A stretch of DNA of 64,000 bases, taken from NCBI GenBank assembly GCA_963737015.1, contig CAVTQZ010000001.1, positions 2,108,001 through 2,172,000 of the forward strand, written 5' to 3'. This stretch comes from CAVTQZ01 sp963737015 (GTDB lineage: Bacteria > Actinomycetota > Acidimicrobiia > Acidimicrobiales > UBA8190). A program made the position numbers and the translations under genes. The notes beneath the pieces were generated by a model. The model did no database searches and was not told where the DNA came from. It worked only from the letters and a program-made list of their open reading frames with translations. Below are positions 30,042 to 39,393 of this stretch, in pieces (the first letter of the stretch is position 1; every line of letters begins with the position of its first letter).

Positions 30042-31199
30042 TCAGCTCTCGCTCCTCGGGGTGCGTACGTGCACCCTACGGCCCGTGCGGGTGCCCTTGG
30101 CCTTCGATCCCGAAGGCGCGGACGACGCCGACGACGCGGACGAAGCGGACGACTCGGGCACATCGGACGGAGATGCGGTGGAGCTCCCCAGCCGTTCACT
30201 CAGCTCTCGCCCCACCAACTGGACGGCCGCCAGCGCACGTGGGTAACGCATGCGCGTCGGGCCGAGCACTCCGATGGTCCCCGCGTTCTCCCCGTCGACC
30301 GACAACGGCGCGACGACGAGCGCGGACTCGGCGAGAGGTTCGAACCCGTGCTCGGCGCCGATCGCAACGGAAAGGCCGCGGTCCAAGATGTCCTCGATCA
30401 ACTGCACGACCACCAGTTGCTCCTCGAGGATGGTAAGGACCGACCGCACCGTGTCGACCGCGTCGAAAGCTGCGGCCATCTGCGAGGATCCTCCGACGAA
30501 GACGTGGTCCCGCTCCGCCGGGTCCAAACGAGCGAGGCCGTCGAGCGCGACGGCGACGACCGCGTCCGTAACGGGGTCTCCGGTCGTGGGCACACCCACT
30601 CGCTGTCCGAGGGTCCGCTCACGAAGCGCGGACGTGAGGTGCGCGCTCGCGGCGCCCAGCACCCCCTCAGCGGATGAGATCTCCTCGGGCAGATCGAGCG
30701 ACGTCTTGTCGACTGCACCGTTGGAGAGCACCACTATGAGAAGCGCCGTTCTTTCACCGAGCCCGACGATCTGCACCGACCGGATCGTCGCCGCGCTGTG
30801 GCCGGGGCCGACGACGACGGCGGCGTAGTCGGTGAGGTGCGCCAACAGGCCGCTCGTACGTCCGAGCATGTCCTCGACCTCGCCGTGTACGTGGGCGAAG
30901 AAGCTGCGCACCTCCTTGCGCCTTCGCGCGTCGAGGACGCCCGGTCGCGCGAGGTGATCCACGAAGAACCTGTATCCCCGGTCGGTGGGGATACGCCCCG
31001 CGCTCGTGTGCGGCTGCACCAGATAGCCCTCGCTCTCCAGCGCGGACATCTCGCTACGCACGGTCGCGGAGGAGACCTCGATGCCGGGTGCGCCGGTGAG
31101 GTGAGCGGAACCAACCGGTTGCGCGGTCTCGACGTACTGGGCGACGACCGCGTTCAAGATCGCCGCCTTACGGTCGTCGAGTGGCTCTTCGGTGCTCAT
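30042..31199 (-). CDS. hrcA: Heat-inducible transcription repressor HrcA
   Basis: About 385 residues from ATG 31199 (MSTEEPLDDRKAAIL). The winged helix has VSSATVRSEMSALESEGYLVQPHTSAGRIPTDRGYRFFVD. The GAF-like domain follows, ending near GVLGPTRMRYPRALAAVQLV. About 45 extra residues rich in Ser, Ala and Lys follow, longer than usual. HrcA binds CIRCE operators and is helped by GroEL. A CIRCE element lies about 165 bases upstream. Confidence 0.96.
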   Translation of the reverse strand: MSTEEPLDDRKAAILNAVVAQYVETAQPVGSAHLTGAPGIEVSSATVRSEMSALESEGYLVQPHTSAGRIPTDRGYRFFVDHLARPGVLDARRRKEVRSFFAHVHGEVEDMLGRTSGLLAHLTDYAAVVVGPGHSAATIRSVQIVGLGERTALLIVVLSNGAVDKTSLDLPEEISSAEGVLGAASAHLTSALRERTLGQRVGVPTTGDPVTDAVVAVALDGLARLDPAERDHVFVGGSSQMAAAFDAVDTVRSVLTILEEQLVVVQLIEDILDRGLSVAIGAEHGFEPLAESALVVAPLSVDGENAGTIGVLGPTRMRYPRALAAVQLVGRELSERLGSSTASPSDVPESSASSASSASSAPSGSKAKGTRTGRRVHVRTPRSES

Positions 31200-31363
31200 G
31201 GCCGACCCCGCTGCATCGCGCGCTTGCCCCGGGTTGTCCGACCCGGACCGTGCGCTGCTCCTAGTCTTCGGCACCGCTCACACCGACCCAGTGATCGGCG
31301 ACGCAATCGCTCCCAAGACCGTCCCGGTTTCTGCGGTTTCGACGCCGCTCTTCCGGCGTCCTT

Positions 31364-31390
31364 CTGGCACTCGAGTCTACCGAGTGCTAC
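31364..31390. promoter_or_regulatory. CIRCE operator
   Basis: CTGGCACTC (31364-31372), nine spacer bases, GAGTGCTAC (31382-31390). This matches the TTAGCACTC-N9-GAGTGCTAA consensus at all but the outer bases. It lies upstream of hrcA-dnaJ, so the operon is predicted to be repressed by its own product. Confidence 0.88.
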
Positions 31391-31509
31391 TGCCCGTTCC
31401 CTGTTCCTGCTGGTGAGCGGATCGCGCATGCGCCCGGCGCCGTGTCGTGTTCCGGGAAGGTGCATCCGCTGGCGTAGATTCTTCGAGGGATGAACGGCCA
31501 GGTGGAACG

Positions 31510-32574
31510 GTGAGCGACACCATGAAGGGCCCCGACTGGTGGCTCGCCTCCGACGGAAAGTGGTACCCGCCCGACCTGCGCGAGCCCGGCGGCGAGAGCC
31601 TGGAACGTCCCGAGGGCGCCGAACAACCGCCCGCTCCTGACTGGTGGCTCGCGGCGGACGGCAAGTGGTACCCACCGGCCCTTCGGACCGGGTCCGAGAC
31701 GCCCGAAAGCCGTGAGGCTTGGCTCGCCATGCGTTATCTGGGCTTCGTGCCCGAGCAGAGCGCAGAGCCGCAGATAAGAGCAGACCTCCTCCAACCGCTC
31801 GAGGCCGCGGTCGCAGAGCCGTACGCCGCCGTATCTCCCGGCGAGTTCGAGCCTTCGACCTCGGAGCTGGAGGCCTCTCCTCTCGGGGGGTCCTCGGGCG
31901 CGGCGTCTTCGGCCCCGTTCTTTTCGTCTGCGCCCGAGGGCTGGTCGGGGGGTCCTCCCTCTCGCCGCAAGTCGCTCTCGGTGGAGGACCTCCTGGGAGA
32001 CACCGCCCCACGGCCGACGCCCGAGGCGCCGCCCGCTCCAGTTGGCTACACAGAGCCTGAGGCGCCTCCCGCGCCGGCTGCGTACACCGAGCCCGAGCCG
32101 ATGCCGGAGACACCCGCGGCAAACGCGGCCGCCGCGGCGCCTGCGATACCCGCAGAACCTGCGACACCCGCGGCACCCGCGACACCCGCGACATCTTCGA
32201 TACCCGCGACATCTTCGATACCCGCGACATCTTCGATACCCGCGGCATCCGCGACACCCCCGATGGCAGAAACGCCGGAGATCCCGAGGCCGCCCGCCCC
32301 CGGACCGGCGGCTTCAGCCGCCGACCGGGGATGGTCCCTGGTCCGTGGATCGGGTTCGGATGAATCGGATGCCCAGGACACCAATCGCGGGCCTGCCGCC
32401 GCGAGCGGGCCAACTGCCAATCCGTTTCCGCCGTCTGCGAGCTCCGAAGGCGAAGGTGGGTGGTTCGACCTTCCGCCCGACCCCGAGACGCCTTCATCGG
32501 ATTCGGATACGGCCGAACGCAGGTCGCGCGGTCCGAGACATGGTCGGCGTCGTCGGTGGCTCGGACTGGGCTGA
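31510..32574 (+). CDS. Low-complexity protein with two WWxAxDGKWYPP motifs
   Basis: About 354 residues from GTG 31510, after AGGTGG. It starts with two copies of a short module: GPDWWLASDGKWYPPDL and APDWWLAADGKWYPPAL. This module is familiar at the N-termini of many acidimicrobial membrane and secreted proteins. The rest is Pro/Ala/Ser/Glu-rich, with repeats such as ATSSIP, and ends with a short Arg-rich stretch. No signal peptide or membrane helix was seen. The role of the module is unknown. Convergent with lepA. Confidence 0.7.
   Translation: MSDTMKGPDWWLASDGKWYPPDLREPGGESLERPEGAEQPPAPDWWLAADGKWYPPALRTGSETPESREAWLAMRYLGFVPEQSAEPQIRADLLQPLEAAVAEPYAAVSPGEFEPSTSELEASPLGGSSGAASSAPFFSSAPEGWSGGPPSRRKSLSVEDLLGDTAPRPTPEAPPAPVGYTEPEAPPAPAAYTEPEPMPETPAANAAAAAPAIPAEPATPAAPATPATSSIPATSSIPATSSIPAASATPPMAETPEIPRPPAPGPAASAADRGWSLVRGSGSDESDAQDTNRGPAAASGPTANPFPPSASSEGEGGWFDLPPDPETPSSDSDTAERRSRGPRHGRRRRWLGLG
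32190..32243 (+). repeat. Three 18-bp tandem repeats inside the low-complexity gene
   Basis: The unit GACATCTTCGATACCCGC occurs three times in a row (32190-32207, 32208-32225, 32226-32243), coding for the ATSSIP repeat. Related 9-base units (GCGACACCC type) precede it. Copy-number change would keep the frame. Confidence 0.85.
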
Positions 32575-32581
32575 GGCGCTT

Positions 32582-34367
32582 TCAGTCCTCGAGGCGCAGG
32601 GCCGTTATGAACGCCTCCTGAGGAACCTCCACCCTTCCGATCGACTTCATCTTCTTCTTTCCCTCTTTCTGGCGCTCTAGGAGCTTGCGCTTCCTGGTCA
32701 CGTCACCGCCGTAACACTTGGCGATCACGTCCTTGCGCTTCGCCTTGACCGTCTCGCGCGGAATGATGCGGCCGCCGATCGCAGCCTGAATGGGCACGTC
32801 GAAAAGCTGGCGCGGGATCAGTTCGCGTAACTTCTCGGTCATCCTGCGGCCGTAGGCCTCTGCCTGTGAGCGGTGGACGATGGTGGAGAAGGCGTCGACC
32901 GGCACCTGATTGATCAAAAGGTCGACCTTCACCAGGTTCGCGGCTCTGATATCCCTCGGGTTCGTAGTCGAGGCTCGCGTATCCCTTCGTCCGGCTCTTC
33001 AGCTGATCGAAGAAATCGACGACCACCTCGGCGAGCGGGATGCGGTAGACGAGCTCGACGCGTTCGGGCGACAGGTACTCCATCCGTCCGAGCTCGGCGC
33101 GCTTGGACTGACAGAGCTCCATCACGCTCCCGACGAACTCCGAAGGCACGATGAGCGTGGCCTTCAGCATGGGTTCGTCGATATGGTCGAGACCCGCTAC
33201 GGGCATCTCGCTCGGATTGTCGAAACGGACCTGGCGCCCGTCCGCAAGCTCCGCCACGTAGGCCACCGACGGTGCGGTCGCGATGAGCGAGAGATTGAAT
33301 TCGCGCTCCAGCCTCTCGCGGACGATGTCCATGTGGAGCAAGCCGAGAAAGCCGCAGCGGAAGCCGAAGCCCAAGGCCCCCGAGGACTCGGGCTCGAAGG
33401 TGAAGCTGGAGTCGTTGAGCCTCAGGCGCTCGAGCGCCTCTCTCAGCTCCGGCAGCTGGTCCCCATCGATCGGGTAGAGCCCGCAGAAGACCATCGGCTT
33501 CGGATCCTGGTAACCCTCGAGAGGCTCGGGTGCCGGGCGCGAAGCGTTCGTGACCGTCTCACCGGAGCGGGCTCGCGCGACGTCTTTTATCCCTGCGATG
33601 AGGTATCCCACCTCACCGGGCCCGAGCTCGTCGACCGGCGTGGGTTCGGGGCTGCGCACCCCGATCTCCTCCACCTCCTGGACGAGGTCCACCTGCATGA
33701 ACTTCACGCGCTCGCGTGAGCGCAACACGCCGTCCATCACCCGCACGGAGCTCACCACCCCGCGGTACTGGTCGTAGGAGGAGTCGAAGATGAGCGTGCG
33801 AAGTGGCGCCGCTGGGTCCCCTTTCGGCGGGGGCACCCGGGCGACGATCTCGTCGAGCAGATCCGGCACGCCCTCGCCGGTCTTTGCCGAGATGCGAAAG
33901 ATCGACGCCGTGTCGATTCCCAGGACGCGCTCTATCTCCGCGGCTGAACGCTCGGGGTCGGCGGCCGGGAGGTCGATCTTGTTCAATACCGCCACGATCT
34001 CGAGGTCGTTCTCGAGCGCCTGGTACGAGGTGGCGAGAGTCTGTGCCTGTATCCCCTGCGACGCGTCGACGAGAAGTACCGCTCCTTCGCATGCTGCGAG
34101 GGAACGGCTCACCTCGTAGGTGAAGTCGACGTGGCCGGGGGTGTCGATGAGGTGGAGCACGTGCTCCTTCCAGACCACTCGTACGTTCTGCGCCTTGATG
34201 GTGATGCCGCGCTCGCGTTCGATGTCCATCGAGTCGAGGTACTGCTCGCGCATGAGCCTCGGGTCCACGGCGCCTGTGAGCTCGAGGATGCGGTCGGACA
34301 GCGTCGATTTGCCGTGGTCGACGTGGCTGATGATCGAGAAGTTTCTGATCCGGTCGGTGCTCAACAA
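32582..34367 (-). CDS. lepA: Elongation factor 4 (LepA), apparent frameshift near 32950
   Basis: Ribosomal back-translocating GTPase. The first part (34367 to about 32950) has HVDHGKSTLSDRI, DTPGHVDF, NKIDLPAAD, and the EF4 domains to RTKGYASLDYEPEGYQ. The normal continuation NLVKVDLLINQVPVDAFS and the C-terminal domain to ALRLED lie in another frame. Removing one base in GGATATCAGAGCC joins them into a protein of about 594 residues, the family length. Probably a sequence indel, but lepA is not essential, so a true mutation is possible. Confidence 0.92.
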
Positions 34368-34432
34368 GGCACATCGAGCGTAGCGGTGGACCGGTTCGAA
34401 GCTGATCAGGGCGCTGATAGGATCGTCAGACC

Positions 34433-34717
34433 GTGGCCAACATCCGCAGCCAGATCAAGAGGAACCGCCAGAACGAGAGGCGCCGGCTCCGTAACAAGGC
34501 AGTCCGTTCGGAGATGCGGACGCGTACGAAAACCGTGCTGTCTGCGTTCGAGCATGGTGAAGAGGACGCCGCCGAAACGCTTCGCCTCGCGGTGAAAAAG
34601 ATCGACAAGGCCGCAGCAAGGGGCGTGATCCACCGAAACCAGGCGGCAAACCGCAAATCCCGGTTGATGCGACGGATCGCTGCCACGGTGGCCGAGTCCG
34701 ACTCCGGCGAAAGCTGA
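34433..34717 (+). CDS. rpsT: 30S ribosomal protein S20
   Basis: 94 residues, basic and helical: ANIRSQIKRNRQNERRRLRNKAVRSE and KAAARGVIHRNQAANRKSRLMRR are typical of S20. GTG start. Convergent with holA, with the stops one base apart. Divergent from lepA. Confidence 0.96.
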   Translation: MANIRSQIKRNRQNERRRLRNKAVRSEMRTRTKTVLSAFEHGEEDAAETLRLAVKKIDKAAARGVIHRNQAANRKSRLMRRIAATVAESDSGES

Positions 34718-34718
34718 G

Positions 34719-35714
34719 TTAAGCACTCCTCACGACGCCGAGCCTGCTCAGCCTCCCGACGAGGACTTCCAGCACCGTCGTGTCCCCGATGCCTGATCGG
34801 CCGCGTAGATCTAGGTCCGCCTCGGCCAGAAGCAATATCGCGCGTCCAATCCGAGCCGATCCGAGTTGGCGCGCCTGCTCGAGGGCCTTTCGAGCGGGAA
34901 AGACACTTCGAGCGCCGATCGTTGCAGCAGCGTCTTCAGCGCTCTTCACGCCCGAACCGTCGAGGCGCAACATCGCCTGATAGTGCCGGTGCAGGGTCGC
35001 GAGAACCGCTAGTGGGTGGACGCCGCCGGCTCCGAGCATCCGCGACAGGGCCCTCAGAGCACCGGGCGTGTCGCCGGCAGCGATCGCGTCTGTCAGTTCC
35101 CAGGGCGGGACGGGTCCCTCTTCGCCCAGGAAAGGCTCGAGACGCGTCTCGTCGACCTGCGCGCCCTCGCCGTAGGCGGAAGCGAGATTCTCGAGGAGGC
35201 CCCTGAGCCTGCCCACGTCGGCCCCGAGATGCTCACCGACGAGACCCACCGCGCGTCCGTTCAGGCGGACGGGCGCGTGCCGGAGGCGCTCTTCCAGCCA
35301 TTGGGTCCGTGCGCGACCGGTGCCTACAGAGGTGTCCACCGTCCCACCCGCGGACTGCACGGTCTTGGTGATGCTTGCCGGGACGGTCCCTCCTCCGGCG
35401 ACCAGTACGAGAGTGACACCTGCGACTGGATTTTCGAGCGTCGAAAGCAGACGCGGTGCGTCCGACGCGGACAACCGCCCGGCGTCGCGCAGAACCACGA
35501 TCCGTCGGTCACTCAGAAACGGAGGCGTAGTCATGGCATCGACCACGGCGCCGACATCGAGCTCATCTGCCCCCGCACCCCCGTGCTCCTCCACAACCAT
35601 CGAGGGCTCGCTCTCTCCGACGAGTTCCTTCAAGAGCGCGCCCACGCCCTGCCCTACGAGCGCGGGATCGTCGCCCTTCACGAGATAAGCGGGTTTCGGC
35701 GCTTGTGTCGTCAC
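34719..35714 (-). CDS. holA: DNA polymerase III, delta subunit
   Basis: 331 residues. AYLVKGDDPALVGQGVGALLKELV at the N-terminus, FLSDRRIVVLRDAG, and the C-terminal helical collar fit HolA, the wrench of the clamp loader that opens the beta clamp. Common neighbour of rpsT. Confidence 0.92.
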   Translation of the reverse strand: MTTQAPKPAYLVKGDDPALVGQGVGALLKELVGESEPSMVVEEHGGAGADELDVGAVVDAMTTPPFLSDRRIVVLRDAGRLSASDAPRLLSTLENPVAGVTLVLVAGGGTVPASITKTVQSAGGTVDTSVGTGRARTQWLEERLRHAPVRLNGRAVGLVGEHLGADVGRLRGLLENLASAYGEGAQVDETRLEPFLGEEGPVPPWELTDAIAAGDTPGALRALSRMLGAGGVHPLAVLATLHRHYQAMLRLDGSGVKSAEDAAATIGARSVFPARKALEQARQLGSARIGRAILLLAEADLDLRGRSGIGDTTVLEVLVGRLSRLGVVRSA

Positions 35715-35730
35715 AATTCCTCACATGCAC

Positions 35731-36561
35731 TCATAGCGCCTCCAGCACCGCCCGCAGAGTCTCGCGAACGCGTATCGTCCCGGCGACGTCGTGGACGCGT
35801 ACCACCCGGCATCCGAGTGCGATCCCCATGGCCGCCGCTCCCAGTGAGGCTTCCCTCCGGGCGTCGATCGCCAGGTCGAGCAAGGCCCCGAGGAAAGGCT
35901 TGTTCGAAGCCGAAAGCAGAACCGGATACCCGAGTCCGACGAGGGCCGGGGTGCACTTGAGCAGCGCCAAAGACTGCTGCGGTGTCTTACCGAGGTCGAG
36001 CCCGGCATCGACGACGATCCTTTCCGATTCGATGCCGGCGGCACGCGCTCGTTCCGCTCGCTCGTGCAGAAAAGCACACACTTCTGCGACGACGTCTTCG
36101 TATCGCGGGTCGGGATCGTGCACGCGCGGCGCCAGGCGGATGTGGGTGGCGACGACGGATGCGTCTGTTTCTTTTGCCGCCTGGAGGTAGTCCGGGTCCG
36201 AGAACCCGCTTATGTCGTTCCCGACCACGGCGCCCGCGGCAAATGCGGCGCGTGCCACAGATGCACGCCATGTGTCGACAGATACCGGGACGTCGAAGCG
36301 CGAGCAGACCGCCTCCACTGCGGGAACCACACGCTCGAGCTCCTCGTCCTCTGAGACCTCGGGACCGGGGCCGGCCTTCACACCGCCTATGTCGAGGATG
36401 TCAGCACTCTCGCCCACCAGGCTCTCCGCGCGGCGGAGCAAAGCGTCCATGTGAAAGGTCGCCCCTCTGTCGTAGAAGGAGTCGGGCGTCCGGTTGAGGA
36501 TCCCCATCACGAGGCAGCTCGTGGAGAGGTCGTAGCTTCGCTCCCCGAGACGCAGCTCCAC
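35731..36561 (-). CDS. folP2: FolP2-type dihydropteroate synthase homologue
   Basis: 276-residue TIM barrel. MGILNRTPDSFYDRG is the pterin-site motif. Where true DHPS enzymes have GGESTRPG, this one reads DIGGVKAGPGPEVSEDEE, the variant of mycobacterial FolP2, which does not replace FolP1. SVDTWRA, GNDISGF and the C-terminal RVHDVAGT are intact. GTG 36561 is chosen because the frame further upstream overlaps the thioredoxin gene out of frame. True DHPS activity is doubtful. Confidence 0.88.
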   Translation of the reverse strand: MELRLGERSYDLSTSCLVMGILNRTPDSFYDRGATFHMDALLRRAESLVGESADILDIGGVKAGPGPEVSEDEELERVVPAVEAVCSRFDVPVSVDTWRASVARAAFAAGAVVGNDISGFSDPDYLQAAKETDASVVATHIRLAPRVHDPDPRYEDVVAEVCAFLHERAERARAAGIESERIVVDAGLDLGKTPQQSLALLKCTPALVGLGYPVLLSASNKPFLGALLDLAIDARREASLGAAAMGIALGCRVVRVHDVAGTIRVRETLRAVLEAL

Positions 36562-36593
36562 GGTCGACCCCGAACCGGCGTTTAGGAGCGGTC

Positions 36594-37301
36594 TCAGAAG
36601 AGACGCGCGGCGAGCTCTTTGCGGTAACGGGTCGAACGCGGGTCGTCCGGCCCCAAAGTCTCCAAGAGATCGAGGAATTCCTGTCGCGCTGCTTCGTCGT
36701 CCTTCACCCGCGACAGGAGCTGGTCCAACAGGGCGTCCACGCCCTCGGCCGGCACCTCCACCTGTGAGGCTTCGAGCCGGGCCTCGGCGGCGAGTTGCCT
36801 CGTTTCGGCGGTCTCGGGGACACGGCCGAGGATCTGCAGAGCCTCCTCGGGCTGACCGCGATCGATGAGAAGGCGCGACAGGGCCACGATCGCAGGAGAG
36901 TGGGCGGGTTCGAGCTCCAGCGCTCGACGAAGGGAGTCTTCGTCGCCGGCTGCGACGAGCTGATCCGCCTCCGAAGGCGGCGGCGACAGCCGGGCGACGA
37001 ACTGTTCGATCTGCTCTTCGGGTACGGCGCCGACGAAACCATCGACGACCTTTCGGTCGCGAAGCGCGTACACGGCGGGGATCGACTGGACCTGGAAGGT
37101 CGAGGAGATCCGCGGGTTCTCGTCGACGTTCACCTTCACCAGCTCGACCGACCCATTGGCTGCCGCCACCACCTTCTCGAGGATCGGCCCGAGCGTCCTG
37201 CACGGCCCGCACCAGGGTGCCCAAAGGTCGACCACCACGGGCATGCGGTCGGAGCGCTCGATGACCTCTGTCTCGAACGTGGCGTCGGTTACGTCGATCA
37301 C
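36594..37301 (-). CDS. Thioredoxin-TPR protein (CnoX/YbbN-like)
   Basis: 235 residues. A thioredoxin domain with VVVDLWAPWCGPCRTLGPILEKV (WCGPC) and SIPAVYALRDRKVVDGFVGAVPEE, then TPR-like repeats (AHSPAIVALSRLLIDRGQPEEALQILG). E. coli CnoX is a chaperone that protects GroEL substrates from oxidation. GTG 37301 begins at IDVTDATFE; residues encoded further upstream belong to the divergent gene. Confidence 0.9.
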   Translation of the reverse strand: MIDVTDATFETEVIERSDRMPVVVDLWAPWCGPCRTLGPILEKVVAAANGSVELVKVNVDENPRISSTFQVQSIPAVYALRDRKVVDGFVGAVPEEQIEQFVARLSPPPSEADQLVAAGDEDSLRRALELEPAHSPAIVALSRLLIDRGQPEEALQILGRVPETAETRQLAAEARLEASQVEVPAEGVDALLDQLLSRVKDDEAARQEFLDLLETLGPDDPRSTRYRKELAARLF

Positions 37302-37377
37302 AGAAAAGACAGTACCGGTTGGCGATTCCCGGCCATGCAGCGGAACCCGACTGGAGACGCCAAGTAGCGTGCTTCGG

Positions 37378-38442
37378 ATGGCGAAGCAGGCGGGAGCGGA
37401 CCGCTCGGTCGAGGGGATCGATGTCGAGCGCGTGGGCAAATGGATGTCCGCGAACCTGGGGGATCTGGTGCCGCCGCTCGATTTCGCGCTGATCGCCGGC
37501 GGCCGGTCCAACCTCACCTACAGGGTCACAGACGCTGCAGGGCGGAACTTTGCGCTTCGGCGGCCGCCCTTGAGCCATGTGCTCCCCACGGCACACGACA
37601 TGTCGCGTGAGTACAGAGTCATAAGTGCCCTTGGCGACACCGACGTGCCTGTGCCCCGCACCTACGGTCTGTGCACGGACGAGACCGTGAACTCGAGGCC
37701 GTTCTACGTGATGGAGTTCGTCGAGGGACACATCGTGCGTGACGCCAAGTTGGCGGAGTCGGTCCTGGACGCGGACTCCCGGAGGCGGGCTGGTGAGTCG
37801 ATGGCGCGCACGCTCGCGGCGCTGCACGCGGTCGACGTCGACAAGGTCGGTCTCGGCGACTTCGCAAAGCGCGAGGGCTACATCGAGCGCCAACTCCGGC
37901 GCTGGTACGAGCAGTTCCGCAACTCACAGACAGATGACAACTCCAAGGCCGAAAGCGTCGTGTCGGAGGTCCACGACAGGTTGGCATCAGGCGTACCACC
38001 GCAGCGCTCGGCGTCGATCGTCCACGGCGATTACCGGCTCGACAACGCCGTGCTGGGAGACGACGGAGCGGTGCGAGCCGTGCTCGACTGGGAGATCTGC
38101 ACTCTCGGCGATCCCCTCGCGGACATGGGACTCTTGATGGTCTATTGGACCGAACCCGGAGACGAGGCGGCACTCATCGGTGTCACGCCGACCACTGCCG
38201 AAGGGTTCCCCTCACGCAAGCAGATGCAAGACATCTACGAATCGGCTTCCGGACGGGACTTGGCCGACCTCGCTTACTACGTCGCTTTCGGGTACTGGAA
38301 GCTGGCGTGCATCGTGCAGGGTGTGTACGCCCGCTACGCAGGAGGCGCGGCAGCCGGTGATCGCTCGAGCGTCGAAGCGTTCGGCGAGGGCGTCGTGCGC
38401 CTTGCCGAGATGGCGCTCGGCACCCTGGAGACTGCGGGTTGA
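37378..38442 (+). CDS. Aminoglycoside-phosphotransferase-like kinase (ACAD10/11 type)
   Basis: 354 residues. FALIAGGRSNLTYRV is the P-loop-like start, ALRRPPL, then the kinase catalytic loop IVHGDYRLDN and metal site VLDWEICTLGDPLADMG. Such proteins are frequent in actinobacteria beside acyl-CoA dehydrogenases; in animals ACAD10/11 kinases phosphorylate 4-hydroxyacyl-CoA. Substrate unknown here. ATG 37378. Its stop overlaps the PAC2 start. Confidence 0.87.
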   Translation: MAKQAGADRSVEGIDVERVGKWMSANLGDLVPPLDFALIAGGRSNLTYRVTDAAGRNFALRRPPLSHVLPTAHDMSREYRVISALGDTDVPVPRTYGLCTDETVNSRPFYVMEFVEGHIVRDAKLAESVLDADSRRRAGESMARTLAALHAVDVDKVGLGDFAKREGYIERQLRRWYEQFRNSQTDDNSKAESVVSEVHDRLASGVPPQRSASIVHGDYRLDNAVLGDDGAVRAVLDWEICTLGDPLADMGLLMVYWTEPGDEAALIGVTPTTAEGFPSRKQMQDIYESASGRDLADLAYYVAFGYWKLACIVQGVYARYAGGAAAGDRSSVEAFGEGVVRLAEMALGTLETAG

Positions 38443-39362
38443 GCGAGGAACCTTCGACGATCTACGAGCTGCACCCCCGCAGCACGCTGGAACGGCCGGT
38501 GCTCGTCGTGGCGCTCGAGGGATGGGTGGACGCGGGCCTCGGCGCCGACAGTGCGATATCAACGTTGCTCTCTGCGGCACCCACCGAGCTCGTAGCCACC
38601 TTCGACGGCGAGGTCCTGATCGACCAGCGCGCGAGAAGACCCGTCGTTCACATCGCCCGCGGAGTGAACGAAGGCCTCACTTGGCCTGTCATCCAGGTAC
38701 GCGCCGGCAAGGACCTCGCGGGCTCCGACGTCTGTTACCTGGTCGGGCCCGAGCCCGACTTCCACTGGCGCGCATTCGTCGAAGCCGTGGTGAGCCTTGC
38801 GCGTGAGCTCGGCGTCAGAATGGTGGTCGGGCTCGGAGCCTTTCCGGCTCCCGCTCCTCACACCCGGCCGGTGCGCCTTGCAGCGACGGCCCCGATCTCC
38901 TCCAGGGAGCTGTTGGACCAGATCGGTGTGATGCAGGGGGAGATCGACGTGCCTTCGGGTGTCTGGGGCGCGCTCGAGATCGCATTCGGAGAGATCGCAG
39001 TTCCCATCGTCGGGTTGTGGGCGAGAGTTCCCCACTACGTCGCCGGCATGGCGTTTCCTTCCGCGGGAGCGGCGTTGCTCGACGGGCTCGCGGCGGTGGC
39101 CGGGCTGTCGATCGACTCGAGCGAGCTCCACACCTCTGCGGACACGACTTTGCGGCAGGTGGACGCACTCATAGCGAAGAGCGACGAGCACACCTCTATG
39201 GTCCACCAGCTCGAACGAAACGTCGACGCCGCCGAGGGGAACCCGCTCGACATCGGCCAGGTCCCGACGGGTGACGAGCTTGCAGCCGAGCTGGAGCGCT
39301 ACTTGAGGGACGACGGTGGTGGCGGCGTCAGCGGCGGCGGCTCCCCGGAGCCCGACCTCTAG
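38439..39362 (+). CDS. PAC2-family protein
   Basis: 307 residues. RPVLVVALEGWVDAGLGADSA, the Asp/Asn-rich VCYLVGPEPDFHWR and GLGAFPAPAPHTRPVRLAATA match the archaeal/actinobacterial PAC2 family, related to proteasome assembly chaperones. TTG 38439 overlaps the upstream stop (TTGA), so translation is coupled to the kinase. Its role is unknown; a link to the actinobacterial proteasome is only suggested. Confidence 0.88.
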   Translation: MSEEPSTIYELHPRSTLERPVLVVALEGWVDAGLGADSAISTLLSAAPTELVATFDGEVLIDQRARRPVVHIARGVNEGLTWPVIQVRAGKDLAGSDVCYLVGPEPDFHWRAFVEAVVSLARELGVRMVVGLGAFPAPAPHTRPVRLAATAPISSRELLDQIGVMQGEIDVPSGVWGALEIAFGEIAVPIVGLWARVPHYVAGMAFPSAGAALLDGLAAVAGLSIDSSELHTSADTTLRQVDALIAKSDEHTSMVHQLERNVDAAEGNPLDIGQVPTGDELAAELERYLRDDGGGGVSGGGSPEPDL

Positions 39363-39393
39363 GGGGCTCACCGCATTCGGATAACGTGCCGAG

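Noticed and set aside
31196..32497. Minus-strand frame of 433 codons opposite the WWxAxDGKWYPP protein
   Set aside because: Composition is Arg/Pro-rich shadow; it would also override the CIRCE region and the hrcA leader.
36562..37893. Upstream extension of folP2 into a 720-codon protein
   Set aside because: The extra codons are the thioredoxin and phosphotransferase genes read in the wrong frame or strand. GTG 36561 gives the family length.
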